Positions 45,343 through 58,800 are shown, counted from the first letter of the stretch. The stretch is DNA of 64,000 nucleotides from Elephas maximus indicus (GCF_024166365.1 NC_064820.1:145534001-145598000); one strand, 5' to 3'. Notes: a model not told the origin generated them from the sequence alone. Made by a program: numbers and translations.

Positions 45343-46230
45343 GTGAAGCCCGCTCGACTGGAGAACCATTCCCCAAGCCCACAACACCACGCTGGTGGGA
45401 TCCCTGGGGCTTTTTTTTTTTTGGATTTGTTCTGTTCTGTTTTGTTTGTTTGTTTGTTTTCTTTTCCTTTTCACAGCTTCTGGGTCCCTTCTAGCTGGGC
45501 TGCACTGCACAGCTCAGGAGCTACTCCCCCAATTTGCGCAGCTGTAAGTGGGATCACTGGGGGCATTTCTTTTTCTTTCTTGTTTTCTCTCTTTTTCCCT
45601 TTCTGTCTTTCTTCATCTCTCAGTTCTCCTCTCTCTACACTTACCTTCTTTCACTGTCTCCTGAATAACTGGTGCTGTGTGACATCTATACCCCCTCTAG
45701 CCAGGCGATACTGCAGAGCCTGGGAGCCACCTACCCAGTCTTCCCGGCCGCACCAGTGGGACACCTGGGGGCTTTTCTTTTTTTTCCCCTTTTTTCTTTT
45801 CTCCATTTCTTGGTTTCTCATCTCTTCACTCCAATGTCAAGCTCCCTTAGCGCTCTTTTTTTCTCTTTGTTTGTTTGTTCTGGGCTCCTATTTCTCTCTC
45901 CTCTTTAACATACCCATATTATCTCCACAAATCACAACGTCTCTCCTCTCTCTGGCCTACCTGCACTGTGCACTGAACATCCCACCCCCAGTTAGCACAA
46001 GCATGGCCTACCGGAACCTGCCCAGCACTGATTCCTGGCCCACCCTGTCAGCCTTAGTACATGCCACAAACAACCCATATCAGCCCCTCCCCTTCAAGTG
46101 GACCTGCCCTGCTGCACCACAGCTGAACAACTGGCCCTGCCCATTGGACAAAGAGGTGAAAAGTATCATGGCTTCAGACAAGCAAACAACAAAGAATGCA
46201 CAGCCCACCTGCTCAGATGCAACCAAATAA
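45343..46230 (+). other. Open frame through L1 5' region, in frame with ORF1 start
   Basis: This is the longest uninterrupted frame in the window (295 codons). It lies in the pyrimidine-rich L1 5' region and is rich in Phe, Leu, Ser and Pro with long hydrophobic stretches. It runs in frame through the putative ORF1 start at 46168 ('MASDKQTTKNAQPTCSDATK') and stops shortly after. I take it as a low-stop pyrimidine tract and not a gene, though an N-terminally extended ORF1 cannot be excluded. Confidence 0.4.
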
Positions 46231-47361
46231 AACAAAAAACAAGGACAAAACAAACAAATCTACAATCAAGAAACAAAGAAAATAACTACTAATTGTCCCA
46301 AAGACAGCAGAGAATATCAAAACATAAAAAAAGGACTGGACGGTTCCAGCAGGTATCCAAAATAAAACACTAATAACTTTCCAGTAGATGAAAAGACACT
46401 AGAACCATAGACAGGGAAGTCAAATCTCTAATATTTAGAAGTATCCAAAACTTGAAGTAAGAAAGAAGACAAAAATGAGGAAAAAATACACAAATTTATG
46501 GAAAGGCAGACAAATTCATGGAAAATACAGACAGAAAAATGGAGTAATTCAGGGAAATAATACAGGAACAAAATGTCAAAATAAATTCACAACTATTTAT
46601 TTTATTTTTAAATATAAATCATACAAAAACAACAATTAGAAATCCAAAGGATAAACGAGATTTCAGAAATGGACAGTGTCATAGAAGGGCTGAGGTGTAG
46701 GTTTGAAATGATGAAAGACAGGCCCAGAGAAACTGAAGACAAATACTTGGATACAGCTCTGTTTGAGGGAAAATCAGGAAAAAGAACAAAGAGAAATAAA
46801 GAAACCCTGAGAATTATGTGGGATACAATCAAAAGCAAAAATTTTTGAGTGACTGGAGTTCCAGAACAGGGAGAGAAAACAGAAAACACAGAAAGGATCA
46901 CTGAAGAATTGCTGACATAAAACGTCCTCCCTGCTAATATTATCGAAAAACTGACCATCCAAGAAGTCCAATGAACCCCATATAGTATAGGCCCCAAAAG
47001 AAAAACACCAAGGCATATCATAATCACACTTGCTAAAACCAAAGACAAAGAAAAAATCCTGCAAGCATCTCACAAAAAAACAAAAAGTCACATACAGAGG
47101 AGAAACAAGAAGACTAAGCTCTATTTGGCAAAAACCATGCAGGCAAGAAGGGAACAGGTCAACATATATAAAACCTTGAAAGAAAACGACTGTCAACCAA
47201 GAATAATATATCCTCAAAAACTTTTGTTAAAATATGATGGTGAAATTAGGACATTTCCAGATAAACAGAAATTAAGGGAATATGTAAAAACCAAACCAAA
47301 CTTACAAGAATTATTAAGGGCAGTCCTTTGGTCTGAGAACAAACATCAGACCACAGCTTGA
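46168..47361 (+). pseudogene. L1 ORF1 remnant (outer L1)
   Basis: ORF1 encodes the L1 nucleic-acid chaperone that coats L1 RNA. The start was placed at 'MASDKQTTKNAQ' because it opens the coding region after the 5' region. An early stop follows. The RNA-binding part is recognisable by 'ETLRIMWDTIKSKNF', 'TGVPEQGEKTENTERI' and the C-terminal frame 47125-47361, starting 'MAKTMQARREQVNIYKTLK' and ending 'LWSENKHQTTA'. Several stops intervene, so no protein would be made. Confidence 0.85.
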
Positions 47362-47851
47362 ATCTAGGATGCAAGATTGTACCAGCCACCTACCAACCTA
47401 GGAAATGAACTCTCAAGGACTATTCAAAACCAGAAGAATTGCAACAGGGAACCTGAGAGGTTAATGGCAACAATGTCAGAACAATAAAAGAGGGAATAAA
47501 TGGTATACGTACAGAACTTTCTAAAGGAGAGGAAGGCAAGGTGATACCTAGTAATAATAGACTGGTTTGAATCTAGGAAGATAAGGGTAAATTTCAAGGT
47601 AACCACAAAGAAAGTGAACAAACATACTCATCAAAATAAAGAAAAAAAAACAAAGTCTCAATAAAAACAAAATCTAGGGGAGGCAGGGCCAAGATGGCTG
47701 ACTAGGTAGAAGCTACCACGGATCCTTTTTGCAACAAAGACTTGGAAAAACAAGTGAATCGATCACATACATGACAATCTACGAACCCTAACCATCAAAC
47801 ACAGAACTAAAGAGTTGACCTGAGCGACAGGGGAGCAAAAAGCCAAGCCCT

Positions 47852-48475
47852 GAAGCAGCGACCAGTTCTAGAACCGGCGTCCAGCGCCACAGCCTTGAGC
47901 CCTCGCTGCTCCCTGGTGTCAGAGAGGTGGGGCTGATTGTGGCTTACTGAGACGGGGCAAGCACGGGACACAGCCTTAACCCCCTGGAGTAACCTCGGTA
48001 GAGACTCAGCCAGCTCAAGCAGGCTGCACAGTGATGCAGCTGAGAAGAGAACGAGCAACCACGGGGAAGCAGAGACTGTTTCTGGAGCCTGGAGCCAGCA
48101 TCCCAGTCAGAAAAACCTTGGCGCCAGGTTTTGGACTAAGCGCAGAGGAGCTGAGCACGGCTTCCTGAGACGACGCAGGCACAAGACACAGCCCTAGCCC
48201 CTTAAGTAACTTCGGGGGAAGCCCAGCCAGCACACGCAGGCTGCACGACATGGCTGACAGGAGGAGAAATCACCCGGAAGCAGCGACCGCTTTTGGAGCC
48301 TGGAGTGTAGTGTACCAGCCAGAAAACCTTGGTGCTTGGCTTTGGACTACGAGCAGAGGAGCTGATTGCAGCTTTCTGAGATGGGGCAAGCACGGGTAGC
48401 AGGCCTGACCCTCGGGGGCAATCTCAACCCAGCCAGCGCATACAGGATACGCGCCCCTCTGGAATCTCATATGAA
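47852..48475 (+). repeat. Three tandem monomers (about 212 bp) in inner L1 5'UTR
   Basis: Units start with 'gaagcagcgaccagttctag' (47852), 'gaagcagagactgtttctgg' (48066) and 'gaagcagcgaccgcttttgg' (48277), giving spacings of 214 and 211 bp. Internal landmarks repeat as well, such as 'gacggggcaagcacgggaca', 'gacgacgcaggcacaagaca' and 'gatggggcaagcacgggtag'. The units are diverged from each other and contain several CpGs. Promoter function is inferred by analogy with monomer-bearing L1 5'UTRs of mouse. Confidence 0.85.
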
Positions 48476-49477
48476 ACAATCATCATCAAGCAAGATAAGT
48501 AACTTTGTTTATATTGCTGCAAGCTACTCTCTCCTATCTATCTGATCCCTCTCCTCCCTGCCCCAGGCAGCTTCTTGAACATTGGAATTTCCTGAGCCAG
48601 GGAGTGAAGTGCTCTGCAGGGGCTTTTTTTGTTTTTCCCTAACCCATTCTCCTGGCCTGAGAGAAGCAGCAACTAACAACCCAGGGGAAAAAAATCCTTC
48701 CCTGACTTCCCTAAACTGGAATAAAAATACAGAACCAGCTCCAGCCATGTATATGAGATCCACAGTCTTTGGCTTTCATCCCTACAGGGAACAAGGTGGT
48801 TATTATAAAGCAAAGGCATTTCTGATAGAGATCTGACTGTAATGGTTTTAGCAGAGCAGTGGAAAGACAAGTTTTCAAGGTCTGATACATCTCTACCTAT
48901 TAAACAGAGCCCTCACTGATCCACAGTGGGGAACTGAGGGCTGAAGCTCCACCCAAACCACCTAGCCACCTGCTAAAGGGGTCTGAGGATAGTGATGCCT
49001 ACCAATCTTTAGAGGTACAAATATTGGGTGTTTTTTTTTTCTTTTTTAAGGTACAGCTGCAGAGCCCACCCACCAAGGTGCTCTAGGAATAGAGACATAC
49101 CTACCTCACTGGCACGTGGGGGAATGCTGTCAGCATCCTGCCTTCCTTGGAGTGTGACCCCCTGCTGCTACTAGAATCTGGTGCACACAACTATCACCAC
49201 TACTCCTCTAAGTTAATAGATGACAGTCTACACCACACACTGGGTGATCCAAAATAAGAACACCTAAGCTGATTCTATTCAAGAATAGTGAATAGACTCT
49301 TAGGCTTATATATCTGATAACGGCTTAAAACCAGCTGGTAATAGGACATAAGTGATTCAAAGGCTACAACTGAGACACCGCAATCTAGTAGCCCATCTGG
49401 GTATATTGAAACAAAACAAAACAAGAAAATAAGACTCACTGAGCAAATATAAAAAAAATCACTACAATATCTTAGAG

Positions 49478-50486
49478 ATGGCTCGGAGACAGCAGTCGAT
49501 ATCAAACCACATAAAGAAGCAGACCATGATTGCTTCTACAAATCCCCAAATTAAAGAATCAAAATCTTTCCCAAATGAAGATACGATCCTGGAATTGCCA
49601 GATGCAGAATATAATAAACTAATATATAGGATGCTTCAAGACATCAGGGATGACGTCAGAAATGAAATAAGGCAGTCAACAGAAAAAGCCAAGGAACACA
49701 CTGATAGGGCAGTTGAAGAAATCAAAAAGATTATTCAAGAACATAGTAGAAAAATTAACAAGCTGCAAGAATCCATAGACAGCATTCAGAAATCCAAAAG
49801 ATTAATGGTAAAATTACAGAATTAGACAACTTAATAAGAAGTCAGAGGAGCAGAATCGAGGAATTGGAAAGCAGAGTGAGGGAGTTGGAGGATAAGGCAA
49901 TTGACACCAATATAATTGAAGAAAAATCAGATAAAAGAAACCCTAAGAATCATGTGGGACTCTATCAAGAAGAATAACTTGTGTGTGATTGGAGTTCCAG
50001 AACAGGGAAGGAAAAGAGAAAATACAGAGAGAATAGTTGAAGATTTGTTGGCAGAAAACTTCCCTGGCATTGTGAAAGACGAAAGGATATCTCTCCAATT
50101 ACTCATCAAACCCCATATAAGATTGATCCAAAAAGAAAATCACCAAGGCATATTATCATCAATTTTAGGCATATTGCCAAAACCAAACATAAAGAAAAAA
50201 TTTTAAAAGCAGCCAGGGATAAAAGAAAAGTCACCTACAAAGGAGAATCAATAAGTTCAGACTACTCAGCAGAAACCATGCAGTCAAGAAGGCAATGGGA
50301 TGACATATATAGAACACTGAAGGAGAAAAACTGACAGCCAAGAATCATATATCCAGCAAAACTCTCTCTCAAATATGAAGGTGAAATTAAAAGATTTGCA
50401 GATAAACACAAGCTTAGAGAATTTGCAAAAACCAACCAAAGCTACAAGAATTACTAAAGGAAATTCTTTGGTCAGAAAATCAATAA
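49478..50486 (+). pseudogene. L1 ORF1 remnant (inner L1)
   Basis: The start is the ATG of 'MARRQQSISNHIKKQTMIA', right after the 5'UTR. Residues 45-110 ('EIRQSTEKAKEHTDRAVEE') form a coiled coil, the trimerisation region of ORF1p. After 115 codons a frameshift stops it; further coiled coil ('RSRIEELESRVRELEDKA') lies in another frame. The RNA-binding part, with 'NLCVIGVPEQGRKRENTER', is at 49916-50206 in a third frame. The C-terminus, encoding 'ILWSENQ', ends at 50486. The length fits a normal ORF1 of roughly 335 codons, but it is broken at several points. Confidence 0.9.
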
Positions 50487-50939
50487 TATCAGATACCAAC
50501 ACAATACAGGGTCACGGAACTGAGCATCCTGACATCAACTGAAATAGGGAAATCACAAAAACAAAATAAGATTAATTTTTTTAAAGAAGTTCAAAACAGG
50601 GAATCATTGAAGTCATGTAAAAGATTATAATAATCAAAAAAGAGAGACTACAGGAGGCATAGATCTTCCCTATGGAAAGGAAAACAAGGCAATATAGGAC
50701 AATACAAGTTAGGTTTTTACTTAGAAAAATAGGGGTAAATATTAAGGTAACCACAAAGATGTATAACAACTCCATAACTCAAAATAAAAACCAAGAAAAA
50801 CGTAACGACTCAGCAAACATAAAGTCAAATACTATGAAAATGAGGAACACACAATTTACAAAGAAAAACTTCTCAGCACAAAAAAAGTAAGTGGAAAAAT
50901 GAAATCATCAACCACAAACACACACAAAAAGGCATCAAA

Positions 50940-53900
50940 ATGACAGCACTAAACTCATACTTATCTATAATTACGCTGAATGTAAATGGACTAAATGCAC
51001 CAATAAAGAGACAGAGAGTCTCAGACTGGATAAAAAAAACATGATCCATCTATATGCTGCCTACAAGAGACACACCTTAGACTTAGAGACACAAACAAAC
51101 TAAACTCAAATGATGGAAAAAAATATATCAAGCAAAAAAAAATCAAAAAAGACCAGAAGTGGCAATATTAATTTCTGACAAAATAGACTTCAAAGTTAAA
51201 TCCACCACAAAGGATAAAGAAGGACACTACATAATGATTAAAGGGACAATTGACCAGGAAGATATAACCATATTAAATATTTATGCAACCAATGACAGGG
51301 CTGCAAAATACGTAAAACAAACTGCAACAGAATTGAAAAGTGAGATAGACATCTCCACTATTATGGAAGGAAACTTCAACACACCACTTTTGGAGAAGGA
51401 TAAAACTTTCAGTAAGAAGCTCAGTACAGACACGGAAGATCTAATTGCTACAATCAACCAACTTGACCTCATAGACTTATACAGAACACTCCACCTAACA
51501 GCTACAAAGTACACTTTTTTTTTTCTAGTGCACATGGAACATTCTCTAGAATAGATCATATATTAGGTCATAAAACAAACCTTTGCAGAATCCAAAACAT
51601 GGAAATACTACAAAGCATCTTCTCAGACCACAAGGCCATAAAAATAGAAATCAGTGACAGAAAAATCAGAGAAAAGAAATCAAATACATGGAAACTGAAC
51701 AATACCCTGCTCAAAAAAACTGGGTTATAGAAGACATTAAGGAGGGAATAAAGAAATTCATAGAATGCAATGAGAATGAAAACACTTCCTATCAAAACCT
51801 CTGGGACACAGCAAAAGCAGTGCTCAGAGGTCAATTTATATTGATAAATGCATACATACATAAAGAAGAAAGAGCCAAAATCAGAGAACTGTCCTTACAA
51901 CTTGAACAAATAGAAAGCGACCAACAAAAGAATCTGTCAGGCAACAGAAAAAAACAAATAATAAAAATTAGAGCAGAATTAAATGAATTAGAGAACAGAA
52001 AAACAATTGAAAGAATTAACAAAGCCAAAAGCTGATTCTTTGAAAGAATCAACAAAATTGATAAACCATTGGCCAGACTGACCAAAGAAATACAGGAAAA
52101 GAAACAACCCAAATAAGAAATGAGATGGGCCATATTACAACAGACCCAACTGAAATTAAAAGATTCGTATCAAAATACTATGAAAAATTCTACTCTAACA
52201 AATTTGAAAACCTAGAAGAAATGGACGAATTCCTAGAAACACACTACCTACCTAAACTAACACAATCAGAATTAGAACAACTAAATAGACCCATAACAAA
52301 AAAAGAGATTGAAAAGGCAATCAAAAAACTCCCAACAACAACAACAACAAAAAAAAAGCCCTGGCCTGGACAGCTTCACTGCAGAGTTTTACCAAGCTTT
52401 CAGAGAAGAGTTAACACCACTACTACTAAAGGTATTTCAAAGCATAGAAAATGATGGAATACTACCTAACTCATACTATGAAGCCAGCATATCCCTGATA
52501 TCAAAACCAGGTAAAGACAAAAAAAGAAAATTACAGACCCATATCCCTCATGAACACAGATGCAAAAATCCTAAACAAAATTCTAGCCAATACAATTCAA
52601 CAACATATCAAAAAAATAAAGCACTATGACCAAGTGGGATTTATACCAGGTATGCAACATTGGTTCAATATTAGAAAAACCATTAATGTAATCCACCATA
52701 TAAATAAAACAAAAGACAAAAACCACATGATCTTATCAATTGATGCAGAAAAGACATTTGACAAAGTCCAACACCCATTCATGATAAAAAACCCTCAGCA
52801 AAATAGGAATTGAAGGAAAATTCCTCAATATAATAAACGGCATTTATACAAAGCCAACAGCCAACATCATCCTAAATGGAGAGAGCCTGAAAACATTTCC
52901 CTGGAGAATGGGAACCAGACAAGGATGCCCTTTAACACTGCTCTTATTCAACATTGTGCTAGAGGTCCTAGCCAGAGCAATTAGGCTAGATAAAGAAATA
53001 AAGGGCATCCAGACTGGCAAGGAAGAAGTAAAATTATCTGTATTTGCAGATGACATGATCTTATACACAGAAAACCCTAAGGAATCCTCAAAAAACTACT
53101 GAAACTAATGGAAGAGTTCGGCAGAGTTTCAGGTTACAAGACAAACATACAAAAATCAGTTGGATTCCTCCACATCGACAAAAAGAACATCGAAGAGAAA
53201 ATAACCAAATCAATTCCATTCACAGTAGCCCCCAAGAAGATAAAATACTTAGGAATAAATCTTACCAAAGATGTAAAAGACCTATACAAAGAAAACTACA
53301 AAGTACTAGGGCAAGAAACTAAAAGGGACCTACATAAGTGGAAAAACATACCTTGCCCATGGATAGGAATACTTAACATAGTAAAAATGTCTATTCTACC
53401 AAAAGCCATCTATACATACAATGCACTTCTGATCCAAATTCCAACGACATTTTTTAATGTGATGGAGAAACAAATCACCAACTTCATATGGAAGGGAAAG
53501 AAGCCCCAGATAAGCAAAGCACTACTGAAAAAGAAGAAAGTGGGAGGCCTCATTCTACCTGATTTCAGAAACTATTATACAGCCACAGTAGTCAAAACAG
53601 CCTGGTACTGGTACAACAACAGGCACATAGACCAAGGGAACAGAATTGAGAACCCAGATATAAACCTATCCACATATGAGGAGCTGATATTTGACAAAGG
53701 CCCAATATCAGTTAATTGGGGAAAAGATAGTCTTTTTAATAAATGCTGCTGGCATAACTGGATATCCACCTGCAAAAAAATGAACAGGACCCATGCCTCA
53801 CACCACGCACAAAAACTAATTCCAAATGGATCAAAGACCTAAACATAAAGACTAAAACGATAAAGATCATGGAAGAAAGAATAGGGACAACGTTAGGAGC

Positions 53901-54776
53901 CTTAATACAAGGCATAAACAGAATACAAAACATTACTAAAAATGACGAAGAGAAACCAGATAACTGGGAGCTCCTAAAAATCAAACACCTATGCTCATCT
54001 AAAGACTTCACCAAAAGAGTAAAAAGACCACCTACGGACTGGGAAAAAATTTTCAGCTATGACATCTCCGACCAGCGCCTGATCTCTAAAATCTATTAAA
54101 AAAAAAAAACTATATGATTCTGTTAAAACTCAACCACAAAAAGACAAACAACCCAATTAAAAATTGGGCAAAGGATATGAACACACACTTCACTAAAGAA
54201 GATATTCAGGCAGCTAACAGATACATGAGGAAATGCTCTCGATCATTAGCCATTAGAGAAATGCAAATTAAAACTACGATGAGATTCCATCTCACTCCAA
54301 CAAGGCTGACATTAATCCAAAAAACACAAAATAATAAATGTTGGAGAGGCTGCGGAGAGATTGGAACTCTTATACACTGCTGGTGGGAATGCAAAATGGT
54401 ACAACCACTTTGGAAATTGATCAGGCGTTTCCTTAAAAACCTAGAAATAGAACTACCATACGACCCAGAAATCCCACTCCTCAGAATATATTCTAGAGAA
54501 ATAAGAGCCTTTACAAGAACAGATATATGCACACCTATGTTTACTGTAGCACTGTTTACAATAGCAAAAAGTTGGAAGCAACCAAGGTGTCCATCTACAG
54601 ACGAGTGGATAAATAAATTATGGTATATTCACACAACGGAATACTACACATCGATAAAGAACAATGATGAATCTGTGAAACAACATTTCATAACATGGAG
54701 GAACCTGGAAGGCCTTATGCTGAGTGAAATTAGTCAGAGGCAAAAGGACAAATATCGTATAAGACCACTATTATAA
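50940..54776 (+). pseudogene. L1 ORF2 remnant (inner L1): endonuclease and reverse transcriptase
   Basis: ORF2 supplies the nick and reverse transcription for L1 insertion. The N-terminal endonuclease begins near 50940 with 'TLNVNGLNAP' (catalytic Asn) and continues in frame 51159-51554. RT blocks: '[19 protein letters not shown]', motif A '[15 protein letters not shown]' (52550-52813) and '[15 protein letters not shown]' (52908-53102). Frames 53108-53842 and 54114-54776 carry the C-terminal third, including '[18 protein letters not shown]'. At least seven stops or frameshifts divide it, so it is inactive, yet all domains are present and in order. Confidence 0.93.
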
Positions 54777-54830
54777 GACCTTTAGAAATAGTTTAAACTG
54801 AGAAGAACACGTTCTTTTGTGGTTATGAGA

Positions 54831-54857
54831 GGGGGAGGGAGGGAGGGTGGGAGAGGG
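54831..54857 (+). other. G-rich tract in inner L1 3'UTR (possible G-quadruplex)
   Basis: 'gggggagggagggagggtgg' and what follows provide at least four runs of three Gs with 1-base loops. It lies about 55 bases after the ORF2 stop. Confidence 0.65.
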
Positions 54858-55879
54858 TTTTTTACTGATTAGATAGTAGATAAGAACTACCTTAGGTGAA
54901 GGGAAGGACAACACTCAATACAGGGGAGGTCAGCACAAATGGAATGGACCAAAAGCAAAGAAGTTTCCTGAATAAGCTGAATACTTCGAAGGTCAGCGGA
55001 GCAAGGGCAGGGGCTTGAGGACTATGGCTTCAGGGGACATCTAAGTCAATTGGCATAATAAAATCTATTAAGAAAGCACTCTGCATCCCACTTTGAAGTG
55101 TGGCATCTGGGGTCTGAAACACTAACAACCAGCCATCTAAGATGCATCAATTGGTCTCAACCCACCCGGATCAAAGGAGAATGAAAAACACCAAGGTCAC
55201 AAGGTAATTATGAGCCCAAGAGACAGAAAGGGCCACATGAACTAGAGGCTACATCATCCTCAGACCAGAAGAACTAGATGGTGCCTGGCCACACCTGATG
55301 ACTGCCCTGACAGGGAGCACAACAGAGAACCGCTGAGGGAGCAGGAGAGCAGTGGGATCCACACCCCAAATTCTCATAAAAAGACCAGACTTAATGGTCT
55401 GACTGAGACTAGAAGAATCCCAGCGGTCACGGTCCCTAACCCTTCTGTTGGCCCAGGACAGGAACCATTTCCGAAGCCAACTCAGCAGACGTGGATTGGA
55501 CTGGACAATGGGTTGGTGAGAGATGCTGATGAGGAGTGAGCTACTTGCATCAAGTGGACACTTGAGACTATGTTGGCATCTCCCGTCTGGAGGGGAGATG
55601 GGAGGGTAGAGAGTGTTAGAAACTGGCAAAACGGTCACAAAAGGAGAGACTGGAAGGAGGGAGCGGGTTGACTCATTGGGGTTGAGTAAGTGGGAGTATG
55701 TAGTAAGGTGTACATAAGTTTATATGTGAGAGACTGACTTGATTCGTAAACTTTCACTTAAGGCAAAATAAAAATTATTTTTAAAAAATCTGCAAAAACA
55801 AAAGAAATCCACAAACAAAAGGAACTCAGCACAGTAGAGTAAAAGGAAGAAAGAAAATGTTAGCACCACAAAAAAAAAA

Positions 55880-58800
55880 GCACTACGATAACAGGAATAA
55901 ACTCACACCTATCAATAATTACACTGAATGTAAATGGCCTAAATGCACCCATACAGAGACACATAGTGACAGAATGGATTAAAAAAAAAAAAAAAAAGGT
56001 ATCCATAAATATGCTGTCTACAATAGACACACCTTAGAAACAAAGACATAAATTTATTAAACATCAAAGCATGGGAAAAAATATATCAAGCAAATAACTA
56101 CCAAAAAAAGAGCAAGAGTGGCAATATTAATCTCAGGTAAAATAGATTTTACAACAAAACCTACCACAAAAGACAAAGAAGGGCACTATGTAATGATTAA
56201 AGCAATGATCTGTCATAAAGACTTAACCATAATAAACATCTACACACCCAATGACAAGGCTCCAAAATACATAAAACAAACTCCAACAGCACTGAAAAGA
56301 GAAACTGACAGTTCCACAATAATAGTAGGAGACTTCATGGCACCAGTCTCAGGAAAGAACAGAACATCTAGAAAGAAACTTAAAGATATAGAAGAGCTAA
56401 AGACGACAATCAGCCATCTTGACCTCATAGATATATATAGAACACTCCACCCAACAGCTGTAAAGTACACATTCTTTTCCAATGCACATGGAACTTTCTC
56501 CAGAATAGATCATATCTTAGGCTACAGAGCAACCCTCAACAAAATACAGAACTTTGAGATAATACAAAATCTTCTCTGACCACAACACCATCAAAGTAGA
56601 AATTAACAACACGAAGAGTAAAGAAAAAAATTCAATTACATGGAAACTGAATTACATCTTGCTTAAAAACCACTGGGTAATAGAAGAAATCAGAGATAGA
56701 CTAAAAAAACTCCTAGAATCAAATAAGAATGAAAACACATCATACCAAAACCTTTGGGACACAGCAAAGGCAGTGTTTAGAGGTCAATTTATAGTAATAG
56801 ATGGACATATCAAAAAGGAAGAACGGGACAAAGTAAAAAAAAAAAGCCACACAACTAGAACAAACACAAAGAGAACAGCAAAAGAAGCCCACCGCCACCA
56901 GAAGAAAGGATAATAAAGATTAGAGTAGAAATAAATGAAATACAGAAAAGAAAAAACAATAGAAAAAATTGACAAAACCCAAAGTTGGGTCTTTGAAAGA
57001 ACCAACAAATTTGACAAAACACTGGTCAAATTGAATGAAAAACACCAAGGTCACAAGGTAATTATGAGCCCAAGAGACAGAAAGGGCCACATGAACTAGA
57101 GGCTACATCATCCTCAGACCAGAAGAACTAGATGGTGCCTGGCCACACCTGATGACTGCCCTGACAGGGAGCACAACAGAGAACCCCTGAGGGAGCAGGA
57201 GAACAGTGGGATGCAGGAGAGGATGTGAATAATCCAAATAAGATATGAAATGCGGGACATTACAACAGACCCAACTGAAATAAAAAGATCATAACAGAGT
57301 ATTATGAAAAACTACACTCTAACAAATCTGAAAACCTAGAGGAAATGGACAAATTTCTAGGGACACACTACCTACCCAAACTAACACAAAATGATGTTGA
57401 AAATCTGAACAGATCGATAACAAGAGAAAAGATTGAAAAAGTAATAAATTAAAAAAAAAAAAAAAAGCCCTGGCTCAGATGGCTTCACTGGAGAATTCTA
57501 CCAAACATTCAGAGAAGAGTTTATACCAGTACTATTCAAACTATTTCAGAACATAGAAAAGGAAGCAATACTTCTGAATTCATTCTAAGAAGCCAGCATA
57601 ACCCTGATACCAAAACCAGGCAAAGACACCACAAAAAAAGAAAATTACACACCGATGTCTCTCAGGAATATAGATGCAAAAATTCTCAACAAAATTCTAG
57701 TCAAAAGAAATCAAAATCATGTCAAAAAAATAATACACCACAACCAAGTAGGATTCATACCAGGTATGCGAGGCTGGTTCAACATTAGAAAATCAATCAA
57801 TATAATCCACCACATGAATAAAAGCAGAGAAAAGAATCACATGACCATCTCAATTGACAGAAAAAAGGCATTCAACAAAGTTCAACACCCACTCCTGATA
57901 AAAACTCTTAATAAAATAGGTATAGAAGGGAAATTTCTCAACATAATAAAGGGCATGTATGCAAAACCAACGGCCAACATCCTAATGGAGAGAAGCTGAA
58001 AAAATTCCCCTTGAGGACAGGGACAAGACAAGGATGCCCTTTACCACCACTCCTATTTAACCTTGTGTTGGAAGTCCTAGCTAGACCAATAAGGCAAGAA
58101 ACAGAAATAAAGGGCATCCAAATTGGTGATGAAGAAGTTAAACTGTCCCTATTTGCTGATGATATGATACTATACTTAGAAAATCCAAAAGACTCCACGA
58201 GAAAACTACTGGAAATAATAGAAAGATTCAGCAGAATAGTAGGATACAAGATAAACATACAAAAATCAAGTGGATTCCTATACACCAATAAAGAGAACGA
58301 TGAAAAGGAAATCAGGAAAACAATACCATTTATAATAGCCCCTAAAAAAATAAAATACTTGGAAATAAATCTTGGACATAAAAGACCTATACAAAGAAAA
58401 CTACAAAACACAACTGCGAGAAACTGAGAGATCTACCTAAAGGGGAAAACATACCATGCTCATGTATAGGTAGACTCGACATTGTCAAAATGACAATTCT
58501 ACCTAAAGCAATTTACAAATACAATGCAATACCAATCCAAATTCCAAGAGCATTCTTTAAAGAGATGGAAAAACTTATCATTAACTTTATATGGAAAGGG
58601 AAGAAGCCACAGATGAGCAAAACACTATTGATGAAGAAGAATAAAGTAGGATTTGCATTACCTGACCTCAGAACCTACTATACAGCTACAGTAATCAAAA
58701 CAGCCTGCTACTGTTACAACAACAGATACTTTGACCAGTGGAACAGAATTGAGAAGCCAGGTGTAAATCCATCCACCTATGGTCATCTGATTTTCAACGA

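Larger units (their letters stand above)
47676..55784 (+). mobile_element. Full-length L1 (inner), 8.1 kb
   Basis: It begins with 'ggcagggccaagatggctga', a classic full-length L1 start, and ends 'gtaaactttcacttaaggca' plus an A-rich tail. Flanking 'aaaatct' at 47669-47675 and 55785-55791 is a short target duplication, and the outer L1 continues exactly on both sides. Order: a 1.8-kb 5'UTR with three tandem monomers, ORF1 (49478), ORF2 (50940-54776) and a 1.0-kb 3'UTR. Reading frames are degraded, so it is inactive. Confidence 0.95.

Noticed and set aside
45343..46230. 295-codon open frame as a host gene
   Set aside because: It lies in the L1 5' region, has a low-complexity pyrimidine-driven composition, and continues into the L1 ORF1 start.
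44555..47675. Prokaryotic-type system, CRISPR array or virus insertion anywhere in the window
   Set aside because: All long structured regions resolve into L1, RTE, SINE, L2, MIR or hAT elements. No regularly spaced short repeats and no retroviral gene blocks were seen.
53108..53842. 244-codon open frame as an intact enzyme
   Set aside because: It is the C-terminal part of the inner L1 ORF2, cut off from the RT active site by a frame break.
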